NCBI GenBank assembly: GCA_039680605.1
Contig: JBDKTA010000009.1
Coordinates: forward strand, 1 to 64,000
Length of the DNA stretch: 64,000 nt
Direction of reading: 5' to 3'
Source of the DNA: Planctomycetaceae bacterium
GTDB lineage: Bacteria > Planctomycetota > Phycisphaerae > SM23-33
Part shown: positions 34,285-43,732 of the stretch, one piece after another
How positions within the stretch are numbered: the first letter of the stretch is position 1
Layout: every line of letters starts with the position of its first letter
Notes under the pieces: model-generated
What the model saw: the letters and a program-made list of their open reading frames with translations, nothing else
What the model was told of the DNA's origin: nothing
Database searches by the model: none
Program-made: the position numbers and the translations under genes

Positions 34285-34384
34285 AACAGGGCTATACACT
34301 ATACAGGGCGTCGAGCCGGAGTGTCAAGCCGGCGCAAGCGAAAAGTGGAAATTCGCGCGCCTTGCCCCCGGGGCGACCGGGGCG

Positions 34385-34711
34385 TCAGAACAGCCTCCCC
34401 TGCATGACGCTGCGGACCTCTTCGAAGAACTCGCCGGGCCCGCCGCCGGCGGAAACCGCCACAGGCTGGGCCGACGATTGTTCCGTCTCGACCGTGGGCT
34501 CCGCTGCCACCGCTTCCTTGCGAAGGAGTTTCGAGGCGTCGGAGATATACGTGCCCGCCCGGCCGCGCCATCGCCAAGGGCGAGGCATCCGTGCGGCCGT
34601 CAGATGATTCAGATACGCGTCGAGTTCGTCGTCGCGGAATTTCGAAAGAAACTCCGCTTCGGCGGTCTGGTTCAGCGACAGAATCTGATCGATCAACTGG
34701 CGTTTGGTCAT
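34385..34711 (-). CDS. Small hypothetical protein
   Basis: A 108-aa soluble protein I do not recognise. The N-terminal 40 residues are helical (TKRQLIDQILSLNQTAEAEF, FRDDELDAYLNHL) and resemble small planctomycetal proteins with a DDEL-type motif. The middle is basic and aromatic (MPRPWRWRGRAGTYI), and the C-terminus is low complexity then acidic (EFFEEVRSVMQGRLF). ATG at 34711 is preferred because GAGG lies 7 nt upstream; a GTG at 34717 would add two residues. Confidence 0.6.
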   Translation of the reverse strand: MTKRQLIDQILSLNQTAEAEFLSKFRDDELDAYLNHLTAARMPRPWRWRGRAGTYISDASKLLRKEAVAAEPTVETEQSSAQPVAVSAGGGPGEFFEEVRSVMQGRLF

Positions 34712-34796
34712 CCACACACCTCGGCAATTCGGGACAACTAGCCCAAGTGAGAGTATCGGCCCCTAAGGCACGCGGACTTTAGGCGCACCGCCCGCC

Positions 34797-35090
34797 TTAC
34801 TGAGAAGGCTTTCGTGGCTTAAGAGCAAGAAAGTAGACGACGGTCAGGCCGGCCAGGATGCATCCCAGCACCGGATAGTACATTACCAGCAAGACCAACG
34901 CCACCAGCCATAGGAGGGCACCCACATAGGAGAGAATAGCTTTGCCCGGAGTAACGGCATCTGGATCGGGGAGAAGATCCGGGTCTTCCTGCGCCAATCG
35001 CGACTCATTTTCCTGCAACGGACTCTCGCAGGCAGGGCACAGCATGGTACCGTCCTCGACTGCCTGGCCGCAGATTGGGCATTTGTCCAT
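34797..35090 (-). CDS. Zinc-ribbon protein with two TM helices
   Basis: A 97-aa protein with an N-terminal zinc ribbon (CPICG at residues 4-8 and CPACE about 15 residues later), an acidic linker (QEDPDLLPDPDAV) and a C-terminal hydrophobic hairpin of two helices (ILSYVGALLWLVALVLLVMYY and LGCILAGLTVVYFLAL). Function unknown. ATG at 35090 has AGGTG upstream; an upstream ATG at 35114 overlaps the folE stop (TGATG) and could be used through translational coupling. It lies at the end of the queG-folE run. Confidence 0.72.
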   Translation of the reverse strand: MDKCPICGQAVEDGTMLCPACESPLQENESRLAQEDPDLLPDPDAVTPGKAILSYVGALLWLVALVLLVMYYPVLGCILAGLTVVYFLALKPRKPSQ

Positions 35091-35113
35091 ATGACACCTG
35101 GCTTGGGGCGCCA

Positions 35114-35692
35114 TCACCGTCCGGTCAGAAGATTGATCGCTTCGTTGCGGGTGGCGACGTTGGTCTTGAACAGCCCCCGCATGGCCGAGGTGACCATCTG
35201 CGAGCCGGGCTTCTTGATGCCGCGCAGGGTCATGCAGGTGTGCTCGGCTTCAATGATCACGCCCACGCCGCGGGCGTTGAGCTTGTCCATCAGCAGGTCG
35301 GCGATCTGGCAGGTCAGCCGCTCCTGCACCTGGGGCCGCCGCGCACATGACTCGACCACCCTGGCCAGCTTGCTGATTCCCGCGATCTTGCCGTCGGGCA
35401 GATACGCCACATGCGCCTTGCCGATGAAGGGCATCAGGTGATGTTCGCACATGGACGAGAACGGGATATCGCGCAGCACCACCATCTCGTCGTACTGCTC
35501 GGCGAAGGTGACGCCCAGATAGTCAGCCGGGTTCTCGCCCAGGCCCGCGAACAACTCCGCATACATTCTGGCCACGCGGTCGGGGGTGCGCGCCAGCCCC
35601 TCGCGGGAAGGGTCTTCCCCCACCGCCGTCAGTATCGCCCGGACAGCATTCTCGATCGCGGTCATGTCCATCTTGCTGGATTCGTCAGCCAT
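35114..35692 (-). CDS. folE: GTP cyclohydrolase I
   Basis: Converts GTP to 7,8-dihydroneopterin triphosphate, first step of folate synthesis and of queuosine precursor synthesis. At 192 aa it is family length. The zinc site is Cys82 and His85 in SMCEHHLMP and Cys153 in [30 protein letters not shown], read in pieces, is the conserved core; the [10 protein letters not shown] end is typical. I chose the ATG at 35692 because AGGAG lies 8 nt upstream; the open frame to 35758 overlaps queG. It follows queG by 49 bp on the same strand. Confidence 0.96.
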   Translation of the reverse strand: MADESSKMDMTAIENAVRAILTAVGEDPSREGLARTPDRVARMYAELFAGLGENPADYLGVTFAEQYDEMVVLRDIPFSSMCEHHLMPFIGKAHVAYLPDGKIAGISKLARVVESCARRPQVQERLTCQIADLLMDKLNARGVGVIIEAEHTCMTLRGIKKPGSQMVTSAMRGLFKTNVATRNEAINLLTGR

Positions 35693-35741
35693 GCTCGACT
35701 CCTCGAAAGCCCCTACCTTATACGAGCGCCGCCGCCGGGCG

Positions 35742-36764
35742 TCAAATCTCGATTTCAAGAGCCTCCAGCGCCCACTTCACCAGCGCCGCCTGGCCCGGCC
35801 ACGCCCGCCCCGCCGCGCGGACGTGTGCAACCAACTCCCGCCGCCCGCTGTTGGCTGCGGCGATGATCGCGTTGCGAACCAACATCTCGCACGAGGCTCT
35901 GCGAGCGGCGCTGCCCCGCGTGACGCGGTCCCAATCATCATACGTCAGTTGCAGCAGGTCCTCCAGCGAGGCTGCGGCGATTGCGCCAGCCGTCGCCAAT
36001 TCGCCGTCGCCCGCGCCGGCGCCGCGATTGTGCGGGCATGCCTCCTGGCAGGCGTCGCACCCAAGGACGCGCTGACCCAGGGCGGCCCGATGTGACGTTG
36101 CGATCTGCCCGCGGTTTTCGACCGTGTGGTAACTCAGGCAGCGGCGGCAGTCGACACGCCCCTGCTCCCCTATCGCCCGCGCCGGGCAGGCCTTGACGCA
36201 CGCCCCGCACCGGCCGCAATGCCCGGCCAGCGGCTCGCCAGGCGGCAGAGGCAGGTTGCACAAAATCTCGCACAGCACCACGTAGCTGCCCAGTCCCGGA
36301 ACGATCAGACACCCGTTGAGACCGATCCAGCCCAGCCCCGCCGACGCCGCCAGCCTGCGCTCCGACAGCGGGCAGGCGTCCACAAACGCCTTGCCTTCAA
36401 AGTCCGGGGCGATAGCCGCAATAGCGGCCATCAATCGCCTGCACCGCTGCCGCAGCACGCGGTGATAGTCCCGCCCGCGAGCATAACGCGCCACGTGCGA
36501 GTCGCCCGGTCCGGCCGGGGCGTACGAGACCGCCAGACAGATCGCGCTGCGGGCCCAGGGCGCGACCGCGGCGACGGTCCGCCGCAGCGGCAGGTGCCGC
36601 TCGAGCCAGGCCATGTCGGCATGATTGCCCTCCGCCAGCCAGGACTCGAATGTCGCGTCGTGCGGCGACGGCGCCAGCGGTGCAATGCCCATCCTGGCAA
36701 AGCCCGCCTCGGCCGCCAGCAATGCGACAGTCTGGGCGAGCTGCTGTGGAGTCTGTAAGGACAT
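35742..36764 (-). CDS. queG: Epoxyqueuosine reductase
   Basis: Cobalamin- and iron-sulfur-dependent enzyme reducing epoxyqueuosine to queuosine in the wobble base of GUN-anticodon tRNAs. The 340-aa protein has the QueG catalytic segment ([13 protein letters not shown], then [12 protein letters not shown]), two 4Fe-4S motifs ([15 protein letters not shown] and the CRRC...[11 protein letters not shown] set) and the beginning of the C-terminal HEAT-like helices ([12 protein letters not shown]). It is somewhat shorter than the E. coli enzyme at its C-terminus. It is followed by folE and lies 21 bp downstream of the NPCBM gene, so it may be read through from the long upstream run. Confidence 0.94.
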   Translation of the reverse strand: MSLQTPQQLAQTVALLAAEAGFARMGIAPLAPSPHDATFESWLAEGNHADMAWLERHLPLRRTVAAVAPWARSAICLAVSYAPAGPGDSHVARYARGRDYHRVLRQRCRRLMAAIAAIAPDFEGKAFVDACPLSERRLAASAGLGWIGLNGCLIVPGLGSYVVLCEILCNLPLPPGEPLAGHCGRCGACVKACPARAIGEQGRVDCRRCLSYHTVENRGQIATSHRAALGQRVLGCDACQEACPHNRGAGAGDGELATAGAIAAASLEDLLQLTYDDWDRVTRGSAARRASCEMLVRNAIIAAANSGRRELVAHVRAAGRAWPGQAALVKWALEALEIEI

Positions 36765-36785
36765 GACCGGCCGTGCTCCCCGGCC

Positions 36786-37973
36786 TCACTTGATGAGGCG
36801 CGCCGCCACAATATCGACATGGTCGCCCACGTCGAGCTTGTCCTGGCCGAACTCGACGCGGATCGTCAGGCGTTTGACGCCGGCCAGGTCCACGCGCAGG
36901 ACCTGCGGCGGCTGGGCGCTGCGCAAGCGCAGCGGCTGGCCCAGCGGTTTGTCGTCGCCCAGCACTACCAGCGTGGCGTCCGCGGCGGCGGCAGCAGCGT
37001 CGTCGATGCCCACCAGCGCCGCCAGGCGCCGGTAGCGCCCGTCAAGGTTGTAGCTCAGCGAGGTGAAGCTGTGGAGGCCGAGCCCCGAGGCGTACGTCTT
37101 CTTGTTCATGCGAAGCGGGCCGCCGGCAACGCTGCGCCCGCGACGGTACTTGAAGCCCTCGCCCAGCAGCCCGTGCTGCTCGACGGCGTCGGGGGCCAGT
37201 TCGGCCAGATCGGTCACCCGGTCGCTGATAAAGGTGATCTCCGCCACGCCCGCCGGGTCCAGCGTCAGCCGTTTGAACGCCGCGGTCTCCAGGCCCAACC
37301 CTTTGGCGTCCATCGTCAGCGACGACCAGGGCAATCGGCTTCCGTTGCGCAGGGTCACCACCCCGCCGGCGCGAGCCGGCGCCGCGGCGCCCGTCTGCCC
37401 CAGCAGCACGGCCCGGACTGTATCGCGGGCGCTGCGGCGGTCGGTGTCTTTCCAGTTGAACGTCACCTGCGCAGCGTCGATGGCCTTGACGGCGCCCTGC
37501 ACCGAGACGTACCCGCCGTCTTTCTTGACGGCCACCAGCACGTCCTGGGCGCCGGCGACTATCTTGAACTCTTCGCACTTGAGGCGGATGTCCTGGACAG
37601 TCGTCCCGGCGTCGGGCAGATAGACGGCTTTAACTTGCGCGATGGGCAGTTGGACGCTGCCCACGCCCGCCACGGCCGCGGTGAGCGTCCCCTGGTCCAT
37701 GGTCACGCTGTCGGCGGCGAGCTGGGCGCCGTCGAGGGTCATCACCATCGCCTTGCCGAGGCGTGCCGTGGGGTCATCGGCCTCGGCCAGGGTGATCCGC
37801 ACCACCTGCTCGCGCGGCAGCGACTGCTTTGCGTCTTTGGATTGCAGCTCGACTTTATCGGCCGTCACGGCAGTGAGCGTGCCTTCGACGGTCGCGGCAT
37901 CAACCATCTCCACGGTGTGCGTCGCCGGCGCCGCCCACAGCCCCGCCGCCATCATGACCGAGAGCCATACCAT
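36786..37973 (-). CDS. NPCBM-domain exported protein
   Basis: A 395-aa exported protein. The signal peptide spans residues 1-15. The N-terminal half holds short beta-strand repeats (VEGTLTAVTADKVELQSKD; LPREQVVRITLAE) like small SH3-type domains. The C-terminal 150 residues form an NPCBM (novel putative carbohydrate-binding module): AGGPLRMNKKTYASGLGLHS, LDGRYRRLAALVGID, LRVDLAGVKRLTIRV. The expected role is carbohydrate binding at the surface. AGGAG precedes the ATG. It is the last gene of the run that starts at 57953, with 9 bp to the upstream gene. Confidence 0.86.
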   Translation of the reverse strand: MVWLSVMMAAGLWAAPATHTVEMVDAATVEGTLTAVTADKVELQSKDAKQSLPREQVVRITLAEADDPTARLGKAMVMTLDGAQLAADSVTMDQGTLTAAVAGVGSVQLPIAQVKAVYLPDAGTTVQDIRLKCEEFKIVAGAQDVLVAVKKDGGYVSVQGAVKAIDAAQVTFNWKDTDRRSARDTVRAVLLGQTGAAAPARAGGVVTLRNGSRLPWSSLTMDAKGLGLETAAFKRLTLDPAGVAEITFISDRVTDLAELAPDAVEQHGLLGEGFKYRRGRSVAGGPLRMNKKTYASGLGLHSFTSLSYNLDGRYRRLAALVGIDDAAAAAADATLVVLGDDKPLGQPLRLRSAQPPQVLRVDLAGVKRLTIRVEFGQDKLDVGDHVDIVAARLIK

Positions 37974-37982
37974 ATGAAGCTC

Positions 37983-39206
37983 CTAGCGTCCGCCCTCTTC
38001 CGCCACGGCGGAGTGATAGTCGCGAATCAGATCGCGATAGCGCTCGGAGATCACCTTGCGCATCATGGCGTCGAGTTCTTCGCGTTTTCGCGGGGGCAGT
38101 TGCGACCAGTCGCCCGATTCGCTGGTATTTCGCACCGCCGCAAGCTTGCCCGGGCGGTTCACCGCCCCGGGAACGACCATGCTCTTCTGCGCCGGCGACG
38201 AGGGCTGACCGCCGCCGGGCTGCTGCCCCGAGGCCGACTGCTCGCCCTTCTGCTCGCCTTCCTTTTCCTTGGGCTTCTTGCCCGAGGAGGAGGAAGAAGA
38301 TTGCTGCGACTGCTGATCCGACTGCTCCTGCGCGGTCTTGATCAGATCGTCCAGAATCGCCACGATGAGGTCTTCGGCTTCCTGGGTTTTGGCGCCAGTG
38401 TCTGCCGCCGCCAGACGCGCTCGCACGCCGCCCATCTTGGTCGCCACCGCGTTCATCGGGTCCTTATACAGGTCGGTGTACTCCTGGATCTTGTCGGCGA
38501 TGAGCTTGATCTGGTCCTCGCCCAGCGTCAGCGGGTAGTTGTTCAGACAGTAGACGTACATCTCGGTGGCGTAGCGGAAGCGGTTGTCGCGCTCATAGCA
38601 CTGCGCCGCGGCCAGCGCCGCCCCGGCGGCGAAACCGATCCGGTCGGGCATGTTCATCAGGATCGCGCGGTAGACGTCGATCGCGTCTTCGGTCTGGGCG
38701 GACTTCTCCAGCGCCTGGGCCGCTATGAAATGCGTCGCGGCGCTGAGATACGTCGTGCGATTCACGTCGGCCAGCGTCTTTGCCGCCACGGCGGCCTCTT
38801 TGAACTTGCCTGCCGTGAACAGCTCGTACGCCTTGCGGAAGGGCGCATCGACGCGGGCCAGCGCCCGGCAGATGCGCTCGATGTTATCCTGTTGCGTGTT
38901 GGCGGGCTTGTCGTCCAACAGGGCCTTGGCGGCCTTGATGTCCTTGGGTTCGTACAGCAGCCCCTGCGTGATCTCGGCGGCGACCTGTCGGCGCTCCTCG
39001 ACCAACCGGCTGGTGACGGCAATGGCGATGAACTCCTTGAGCTGTTCGGGGGTCATCGCCTGCAGCAGGGCATCCACGTCCTGGGCGGCCGGTTCGGCCG
39101 GTCGCGTCGCCGGCACGGGGGCGGCGGCACGAGTGACCGGGCCTGCAAGGGCCGACGCGGCGCAGAGGAGTGCGGCAAGCAGTGTCCTGTTCTGGTGGGT
39201 CATCAT
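37983..39206 (-). CDS. Exported helical-repeat (TPR-like) protein
   Basis: A 407-aa protein with a signal peptide (about residues 1-28), a Pro/Ala linker and a helical TPR-like region at about residues 45-265 (AYELFTAGKFKEAAVAAKTL, ATHFIAAQALEKSAQTEDAI, FRYATEMYVYCLNNYP). A Gln/Ser/Lys low-complexity stretch (residues 290-340) is followed by a conserved-looking C-terminus (SGDWSQLPPRKREELDAMM, SERYRDLIRDYHSAVAE). The last segment resembles short domains adjacent to vWA/DUF4175 genes in planctomycetes, recalled rather than searched. The start ATGA overlaps the stop of the coiled-coil gene by 4 bp. Confidence 0.78.
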   Translation of the reverse strand: MMTHQNRTLLAALLCAASALAGPVTRAAAPVPATRPAEPAAQDVDALLQAMTPEQLKEFIAIAVTSRLVEERRQVAAEITQGLLYEPKDIKAAKALLDDKPANTQQDNIERICRALARVDAPFRKAYELFTAGKFKEAAVAAKTLADVNRTTYLSAATHFIAAQALEKSAQTEDAIDVYRAILMNMPDRIGFAAGAALAAAQCYERDNRFRYATEMYVYCLNNYPLTLGEDQIKLIADKIQEYTDLYKDPMNAVATKMGGVRARLAAADTGAKTQEAEDLIVAILDDLIKTAQEQSDQQSQQSSSSSSGKKPKEKEGEQKGEQSASGQQPGGGQPSSPAQKSMVVPGAVNRPGKLAAVRNTSESGDWSQLPPRKREELDAMMRKVISERYRDLIRDYHSAVAEEGGR

Positions 39207-41449
39207 TGTCCCCTCCCGCCGCCGGAAGTCTTGTTGAACTTCTCGGTCAGCTCTTTGGCCATGACTTCGACTTTCTTCTGACGGCCGGCGAGTTCGGCGT
39301 GCTGGGCGGCGGCCGGCTCGCTCAAAGCCTGGCCGGGGCGCTTGAGCGTTTCGAGCACGCGCGTGCGGGAATTGATCTGCACCTGCAGGGTCTTGAGCAT
39401 TTTGAGCTCGGCCACCGGGGGCACGAGCGGCTCTTTGCCGCCTCCGCCACCTCCCCCGCCGCCGCCACCGCCGCCTGCAGCGGCGGCCTTCTTGCGGCGG
39501 GCCTGCTCGTTCTGCAGCGCGGCGATCATCGCCGCCAGGTTGCTCTCGATCTCCTTCTGGATGCTCTGCGTCAATTGCCCGGAGTCTTTGGTCGCCAGGC
39601 GGGCCTGGACGGCGCCGAGGTCGGTCTTTACCTCGCCCAGCACCGATGGGAACACCGCCGTCGTCGCCTCGCGTTTCAGCAGCTCGATGACCTTGGCGGT
39701 CTCCTCGGCCAGCGTGCCCTCGCCTTTGGACATCTCGGCCAGCTTGAGTTCCTCCGGGCGCTCCAGGGTTCCGGCGGCGGCTTTGACCGCCACGGCCTTG
39801 GTGTCGCGCGAGATGGTTTTCTGCCCTTCCAGGATCTTCGTCAGCAGCGTCTCGATCTTCACCAGTTGCTCGGCCTGGGCCAGTTCCTTTTCATCCTTGA
39901 TGGCCTTGTCGAGTTCGGCGGCGGCCTTCTCCAGATCTTCTATCGCCTTCTTCTGCGAGCTGTTGGCGGAAGAACTGTCCTGCTGCCCCAGTTGGCCGGC
40001 GGCCTTGGACATCGATTTTGACGCCTTGGCGACCGAATCCTGTCCGGGCGCCTGCCCGCTGGGCGAGCTCTTCATGGCCTCGCCGATCTTGTCGGTCTTC
40101 TCGCCCAGTGACTGCTGATCCTTGGCCTGCTCCTGCGTGGGGCGGTCCATCTTTTCCAGGATCCGCCGCGACAGGTCTGCCACCTTGTACTGCTTGTCCT
40201 GGAGTTCTTTCAGGGCGTTCTTCTGGTGCTCGGTGGCGCCCTTGGGGTTCTGGTTGTCCAGCTTGCCGGCGGCCTTGTTCATCTCACCGGCGGCCCGCTT
40301 GAGATCGGCGTCCTTGGCGTCGAGCCCGGCCTGGGCGGCGCTCTTCTCGACCGCCTTGGCAAGGTCTCCGGCGGCCTGGGCCAGCTTCGCCTGCTTGTCG
40401 GCCAGTTGGCCGCTGGGCGTGCCCTGGCCCATCTTTCTCAAGGCGCCCGACAGGGCGTCGCGGGCGGCTTCGAGGTCGATCATCGCCTGCTTCTGGCGCT
40501 TGGCCGTCTCTTGGGCGTCCGATTCCTTGAGCGTCGTGGCGGCCTTGTTCATCTCTTGTGATGCCTGCAAAACGTGCTTGGCGGCCTTGGACAGCGCCTC
40601 GGGCGATGCACCGGCTTTGGAGATCGCTTTGCCCAGATCGGCGTCCTCATGCGCTTTGGCCAGCGACGCCGCCGCCTCCGCGGCCTCCTTGGCAAGCTTC
40701 TTCTGCGGGTCGCCCGCCAGGGGCAACTTGTCGACGGCCGACGCCTTGACCGCTTCAGTGATCCTGTTCTGCTCGGCGATGAGTCTCTCGATCTGGTCGT
40801 GGAGCTTGCCGATCTCGGCGGCAGCCGGGTCGGCCGGTGGGGCTTTCTGGGTTTCCTTTAGAAGATCTTCCTGTGCCTTGACGAGCCCCTTCATGGCCGC
40901 CTGGATCGCCGCGACGTCATCGCGGACGGCCTTGGCGTTGGCATGGATTCGCGATTCGGTTTCGAGCTTCTTCTGCTCGTCCAAGGCGCCTTTGATCTGG
41001 TTGAGCATTTTCTCCCACGCCCGCGCGCGGTCGAGGCGGTCCTGGGGGTCCATGCTCCCGTACTGGATGATCTTCCACAGCTCGGTCAGTTCCAGGATGA
41101 CGCCCTGCTTGGTGTTGGCCGCCGCCCCGGCCAGACCCTTTGAGAGCAGTTCGGCCACCTTGTCCATGTCTTCGGCAATGAATGCTTTTCGCGAGCGGTC
41201 GACGGCTTCCAGGAGAATCTTGGCCGTCTGCGGTTCGGTCGCCTCGACGCGTTTGGCGACTTCCTGCATCCGGTCGATCAGGTGCGTGAACTGTCGTTTG
41301 AGCAGCTTCTCTCGCGCGGCCAGCTCCGTGCTGATCTTTGTTTTGTCGTTGGCGTCGGGGGTCGACTTGTCCTGTGCGGCGACTGTCATCACGAATATCC
41401 CCGTCACCGCCGCCGTCAGCAGCACTCGATGTGTACGTGATGTTCCCAT
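39203..41449 (-). CDS. Large exported coiled-coil protein
   Basis: A 748-aa protein with a signal peptide (cleavage near VAAQ, residue 19) and almost continuous Ala/Lys/Glu-rich heptad-like sequence to about residue 560, including many KAAGELNKAAGKL and DLAKAVEKSAAQAG-type repeats. A 13-residue poly-Gly tract (encoded near 39437-39475) links to a short C-terminal helical domain. It is probably a periplasmic scaffold. ATG at 41449 has GAGG 7 nt upstream; the frame to 41470 is an unlikely extension. It is co-directional with and 62 bp from the DUF4175-like gene. Confidence 0.8.
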   Translation of the reverse strand: MGTSRTHRVLLTAAVTGIFVMTVAAQDKSTPDANDKTKISTELAAREKLLKRQFTHLIDRMQEVAKRVEATEPQTAKILLEAVDRSRKAFIAEDMDKVAELLSKGLAGAAANTKQGVILELTELWKIIQYGSMDPQDRLDRARAWEKMLNQIKGALDEQKKLETESRIHANAKAVRDDVAAIQAAMKGLVKAQEDLLKETQKAPPADPAAAEIGKLHDQIERLIAEQNRITEAVKASAVDKLPLAGDPQKKLAKEAAEAAASLAKAHEDADLGKAISKAGASPEALSKAAKHVLQASQEMNKAATTLKESDAQETAKRQKQAMIDLEAARDALSGALRKMGQGTPSGQLADKQAKLAQAAGDLAKAVEKSAAQAGLDAKDADLKRAAGEMNKAAGKLDNQNPKGATEHQKNALKELQDKQYKVADLSRRILEKMDRPTQEQAKDQQSLGEKTDKIGEAMKSSPSGQAPGQDSVAKASKSMSKAAGQLGQQDSSSANSSQKKAIEDLEKAAAELDKAIKDEKELAQAEQLVKIETLLTKILEGQKTISRDTKAVAVKAAAGTLERPEELKLAEMSKGEGTLAEETAKVIELLKREATTAVFPSVLGEVKTDLGAVQARLATKDSGQLTQSIQKEIESNLAAMIAALQNEQARRKKAAAAGGGGGGGGGGGGGKEPLVPPVAELKMLKTLQVQINSRTRVLETLKRPGQALSEPAAAQHAELAGRQKKVEVMAKELTEKFNKTSGGGRGQ

Positions 41450-41511
41450 AGTCAGACCTCGTTCAAGCAAAGTAACCGCTACGCCGCAAGCGGCGCTGCG
41501 CCCGCGCCACG

Positions 41512-43725
41512 TTATTTATTCCCCCCGCCGGTGGCGGGTTGCGTTGCCGGCGCGAAGATCGGCTCGGCTTCGCTTTCGCCTTCGCGATTGATCAGTTTCA
41601 GGAGCTTCTTGGACTCCTCTATGATGATACCCACTTCGTTCGCCAGTTCCTGTCGCGTCGCTTCCTTTTCCATCGCCTCGGCGATGGTCTCCATCTCGTG
41701 GCGGATGGCGTCTTGCGCAGCGGCCAGTTCGGTCACCTTGGCCCGCAGCGGCGGCGTCGGGACGGTGGATATCGCCGACAGCGCCGCGGACGTCTCGCGC
41801 AGACGCGCCGCGACCTTGCGCAGCGGGCCCACGATCGCCTCGCCGATGCGCTTCTGGTCGGCCTCGCCCGCAAGGCGGTTGCAGGCCAGTTCTTCGAGGA
41901 TGGCCGCAAACCCCTCGGCCGTGCGGGCGCAGTCGCCGCTGACGCTGGTTTCGGTGCTGGCGGCGCTGGCCAAGCGCTGCGCCGCCGAGGCGGGCAGCGT
42001 CTCGTCAGTCAGGCTTGTCGCCACGGCCAACGTCCGCGCCTGCGCGTCGCTCTGGAGACCGATGGCCTGCAGGAACTCCAGGCGCAGGGCTTTTTGCCGT
42101 CCGACCAGTTCGGCCTTGAGAACCTCCGGCCGCACGATGCGCAGTTCAAAGGCGGCGCTGCGTCCGACGCCCGGTCCTCCCATGGTCACAGGCAGCGTGT
42201 CGTGCGCCTCGACCTGCAGGATGACGGTTTCGTCGGGGGCGAGTTTGAAGGCCCGCAGGTCGACGACGTGCTGGGCGCGGCGGCTTCGCTCGCCGATGAC
42301 CAGGCTGGCCACGTCCTGTGCGGCCGGGGGATCTTTGCGTTTGACGACGCTGGTCGCGGCCTGCAGTTTGCTCAGGCCGTGATCGTCCTTGGCGTTGATC
42401 GCCAGGGGGACCATCGCATCGGGCGTGACGGCAGGGCCGACCACCAGCTTGCGGGCCTCGACGGTCGGGGCGTTGTCCGGACGCACTTCCACCAGGTACG
42501 TCCCGCCGCGGCGGTTGACGTAGCCGGCGGTGTCTTTCAGCGCCAGTTGCAGCGTCAGGAGGGTCGAGCGATTCTCCTGGGCCAGCGTGAAATGTCCGCT
42601 GACCTGGCGGGCAGCGTCAGGGCCCGAGGACGCGACCGTCATGTCGCTGACGCGCCGCGCGCCGCGACCTTCCAGAATAATCTGCGCGCTCTGGAGGTCC
42701 TTGGTAGCCGTGGCGGCAATCTGCACCGTCGCGCCGATCGGAACGCCCAACGACGCGACCGCGCCCGAAACATCGCTCGCCGGCGCCTTGGCATACGCCG
42801 GCGGCGTGATCGTGAACACCAGCGAGCGGATAGCCGGCGGGTCCACCAGGCGGACGGCGTGCTTGCGGCGCTGGTCGCGCCGGTCGTCGCCGCCGATGGC
42901 GTAAAAGCTGAACTCCTCGGTGACCGATCGGAAGGTCTGCACGAACCGGCGGCGGTCATCGGGATTGGGATCGACGCTGGCCTCGGTGTCGCCCACCGAC
43001 GGGAACCGGGCGCACACCATCACGCTGGGCGGGCTCTCGCTGCCCTCGTCGGCTGTCACGTGGACGGCCATGTCTTCCCCCCGGACGACCAGCACCTCGT
43101 CGCCCAGGATGTTCATGTTCTCGTCGCGCACGGTCAGGTAGGTGCGCTGGGGCCAATCCACGTCGGCCAGCAGCACGTTGCGCTGGAACCATCGCGACAG
43201 GGCGTCGCCGTTCCACAGGGCGAACCCCAGCAGCAGCGCCGCGGCAGCGCCCGCGATGGCGCCGACGCGCCGCAGGTTGGCCCGCTCGACCACCGGGGCA
43301 AAGTCGATCTTGGCGGACATGGCGTGCGCCTGGTCAATAACGATCCGGACCATATCTTCGCTGGCGCCGGGCGCTGCGCCGCAAGCGGCAAACTGGACGG
43401 CGCTGATCAGGCGGTCGCACAGTTGCGGGTGCCCGCGTTCGATCAGCAGCGCCAGGTCCTCGGCGCTCATGGGAACCCGCAGCGGCGCGATCAGACGCCG
43501 CCACCCGACCACGCCGACCCCCGCCAGCGCCGCGAGCATGAAGACCGCCCGCAGCGGACGCTCCGGCGGACGCAGCAGGAAGTCCACCCCCATCGTCACG
43601 AACACCGCCGCAACCACCGCCAGCACGAGCCAGGCCAGGCCCTCGGCGGCCAGTCGGCCGCGAAGCATGCGCCGCAGCGAGCTGAACTTCTTGAGCAGAT
43701 CGGGCTGTATCAGCGACTGAGCCAT
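41512..43725 (-). CDS. DUF4175-like membrane protein
   Basis: A 737-aa protein: two N-terminal transmembrane helices (residues about 29-48 and 58-75), a cytoplasmic or short loop segment (SAEDLALLIERGHPQLCDRL), a third helix near 160-178 (VGAIAGAAAALLLGFALW), then a large extracytoplasmic beta-rich region (TYLTVRDENMNILGDEVLVV; VRLVDPPAIRSLVFTITPPAY) and a C-terminal coiled coil. This matches DUF4175-type proteins found beside MoxR/vWA genes. It begins 7 bp after the GH172 gene and precedes the coiled-coil gene. Confidence 0.8.
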   Translation of the reverse strand: MAQSLIQPDLLKKFSSLRRMLRGRLAAEGLAWLVLAVVAAVFVTMGVDFLLRPPERPLRAVFMLAALAGVGVVGWRRLIAPLRVPMSAEDLALLIERGHPQLCDRLISAVQFAACGAAPGASEDMVRIVIDQAHAMSAKIDFAPVVERANLRRVGAIAGAAAALLLGFALWNGDALSRWFQRNVLLADVDWPQRTYLTVRDENMNILGDEVLVVRGEDMAVHVTADEGSESPPSVMVCARFPSVGDTEASVDPNPDDRRRFVQTFRSVTEEFSFYAIGGDDRRDQRRKHAVRLVDPPAIRSLVFTITPPAYAKAPASDVSGAVASLGVPIGATVQIAATATKDLQSAQIILEGRGARRVSDMTVASSGPDAARQVSGHFTLAQENRSTLLTLQLALKDTAGYVNRRGGTYLVEVRPDNAPTVEARKLVVGPAVTPDAMVPLAINAKDDHGLSKLQAATSVVKRKDPPAAQDVASLVIGERSRRAQHVVDLRAFKLAPDETVILQVEAHDTLPVTMGGPGVGRSAAFELRIVRPEVLKAELVGRQKALRLEFLQAIGLQSDAQARTLAVATSLTDETLPASAAQRLASAASTETSVSGDCARTAEGFAAILEELACNRLAGEADQKRIGEAIVGPLRKVAARLRETSAALSAISTVPTPPLRAKVTELAAAQDAIRHEMETIAEAMEKEATRQELANEVGIIIEESKKLLKLINREGESEAEPIFAPATQPATGGGNK

Positions 43726-43732
43726 TAGAGGA

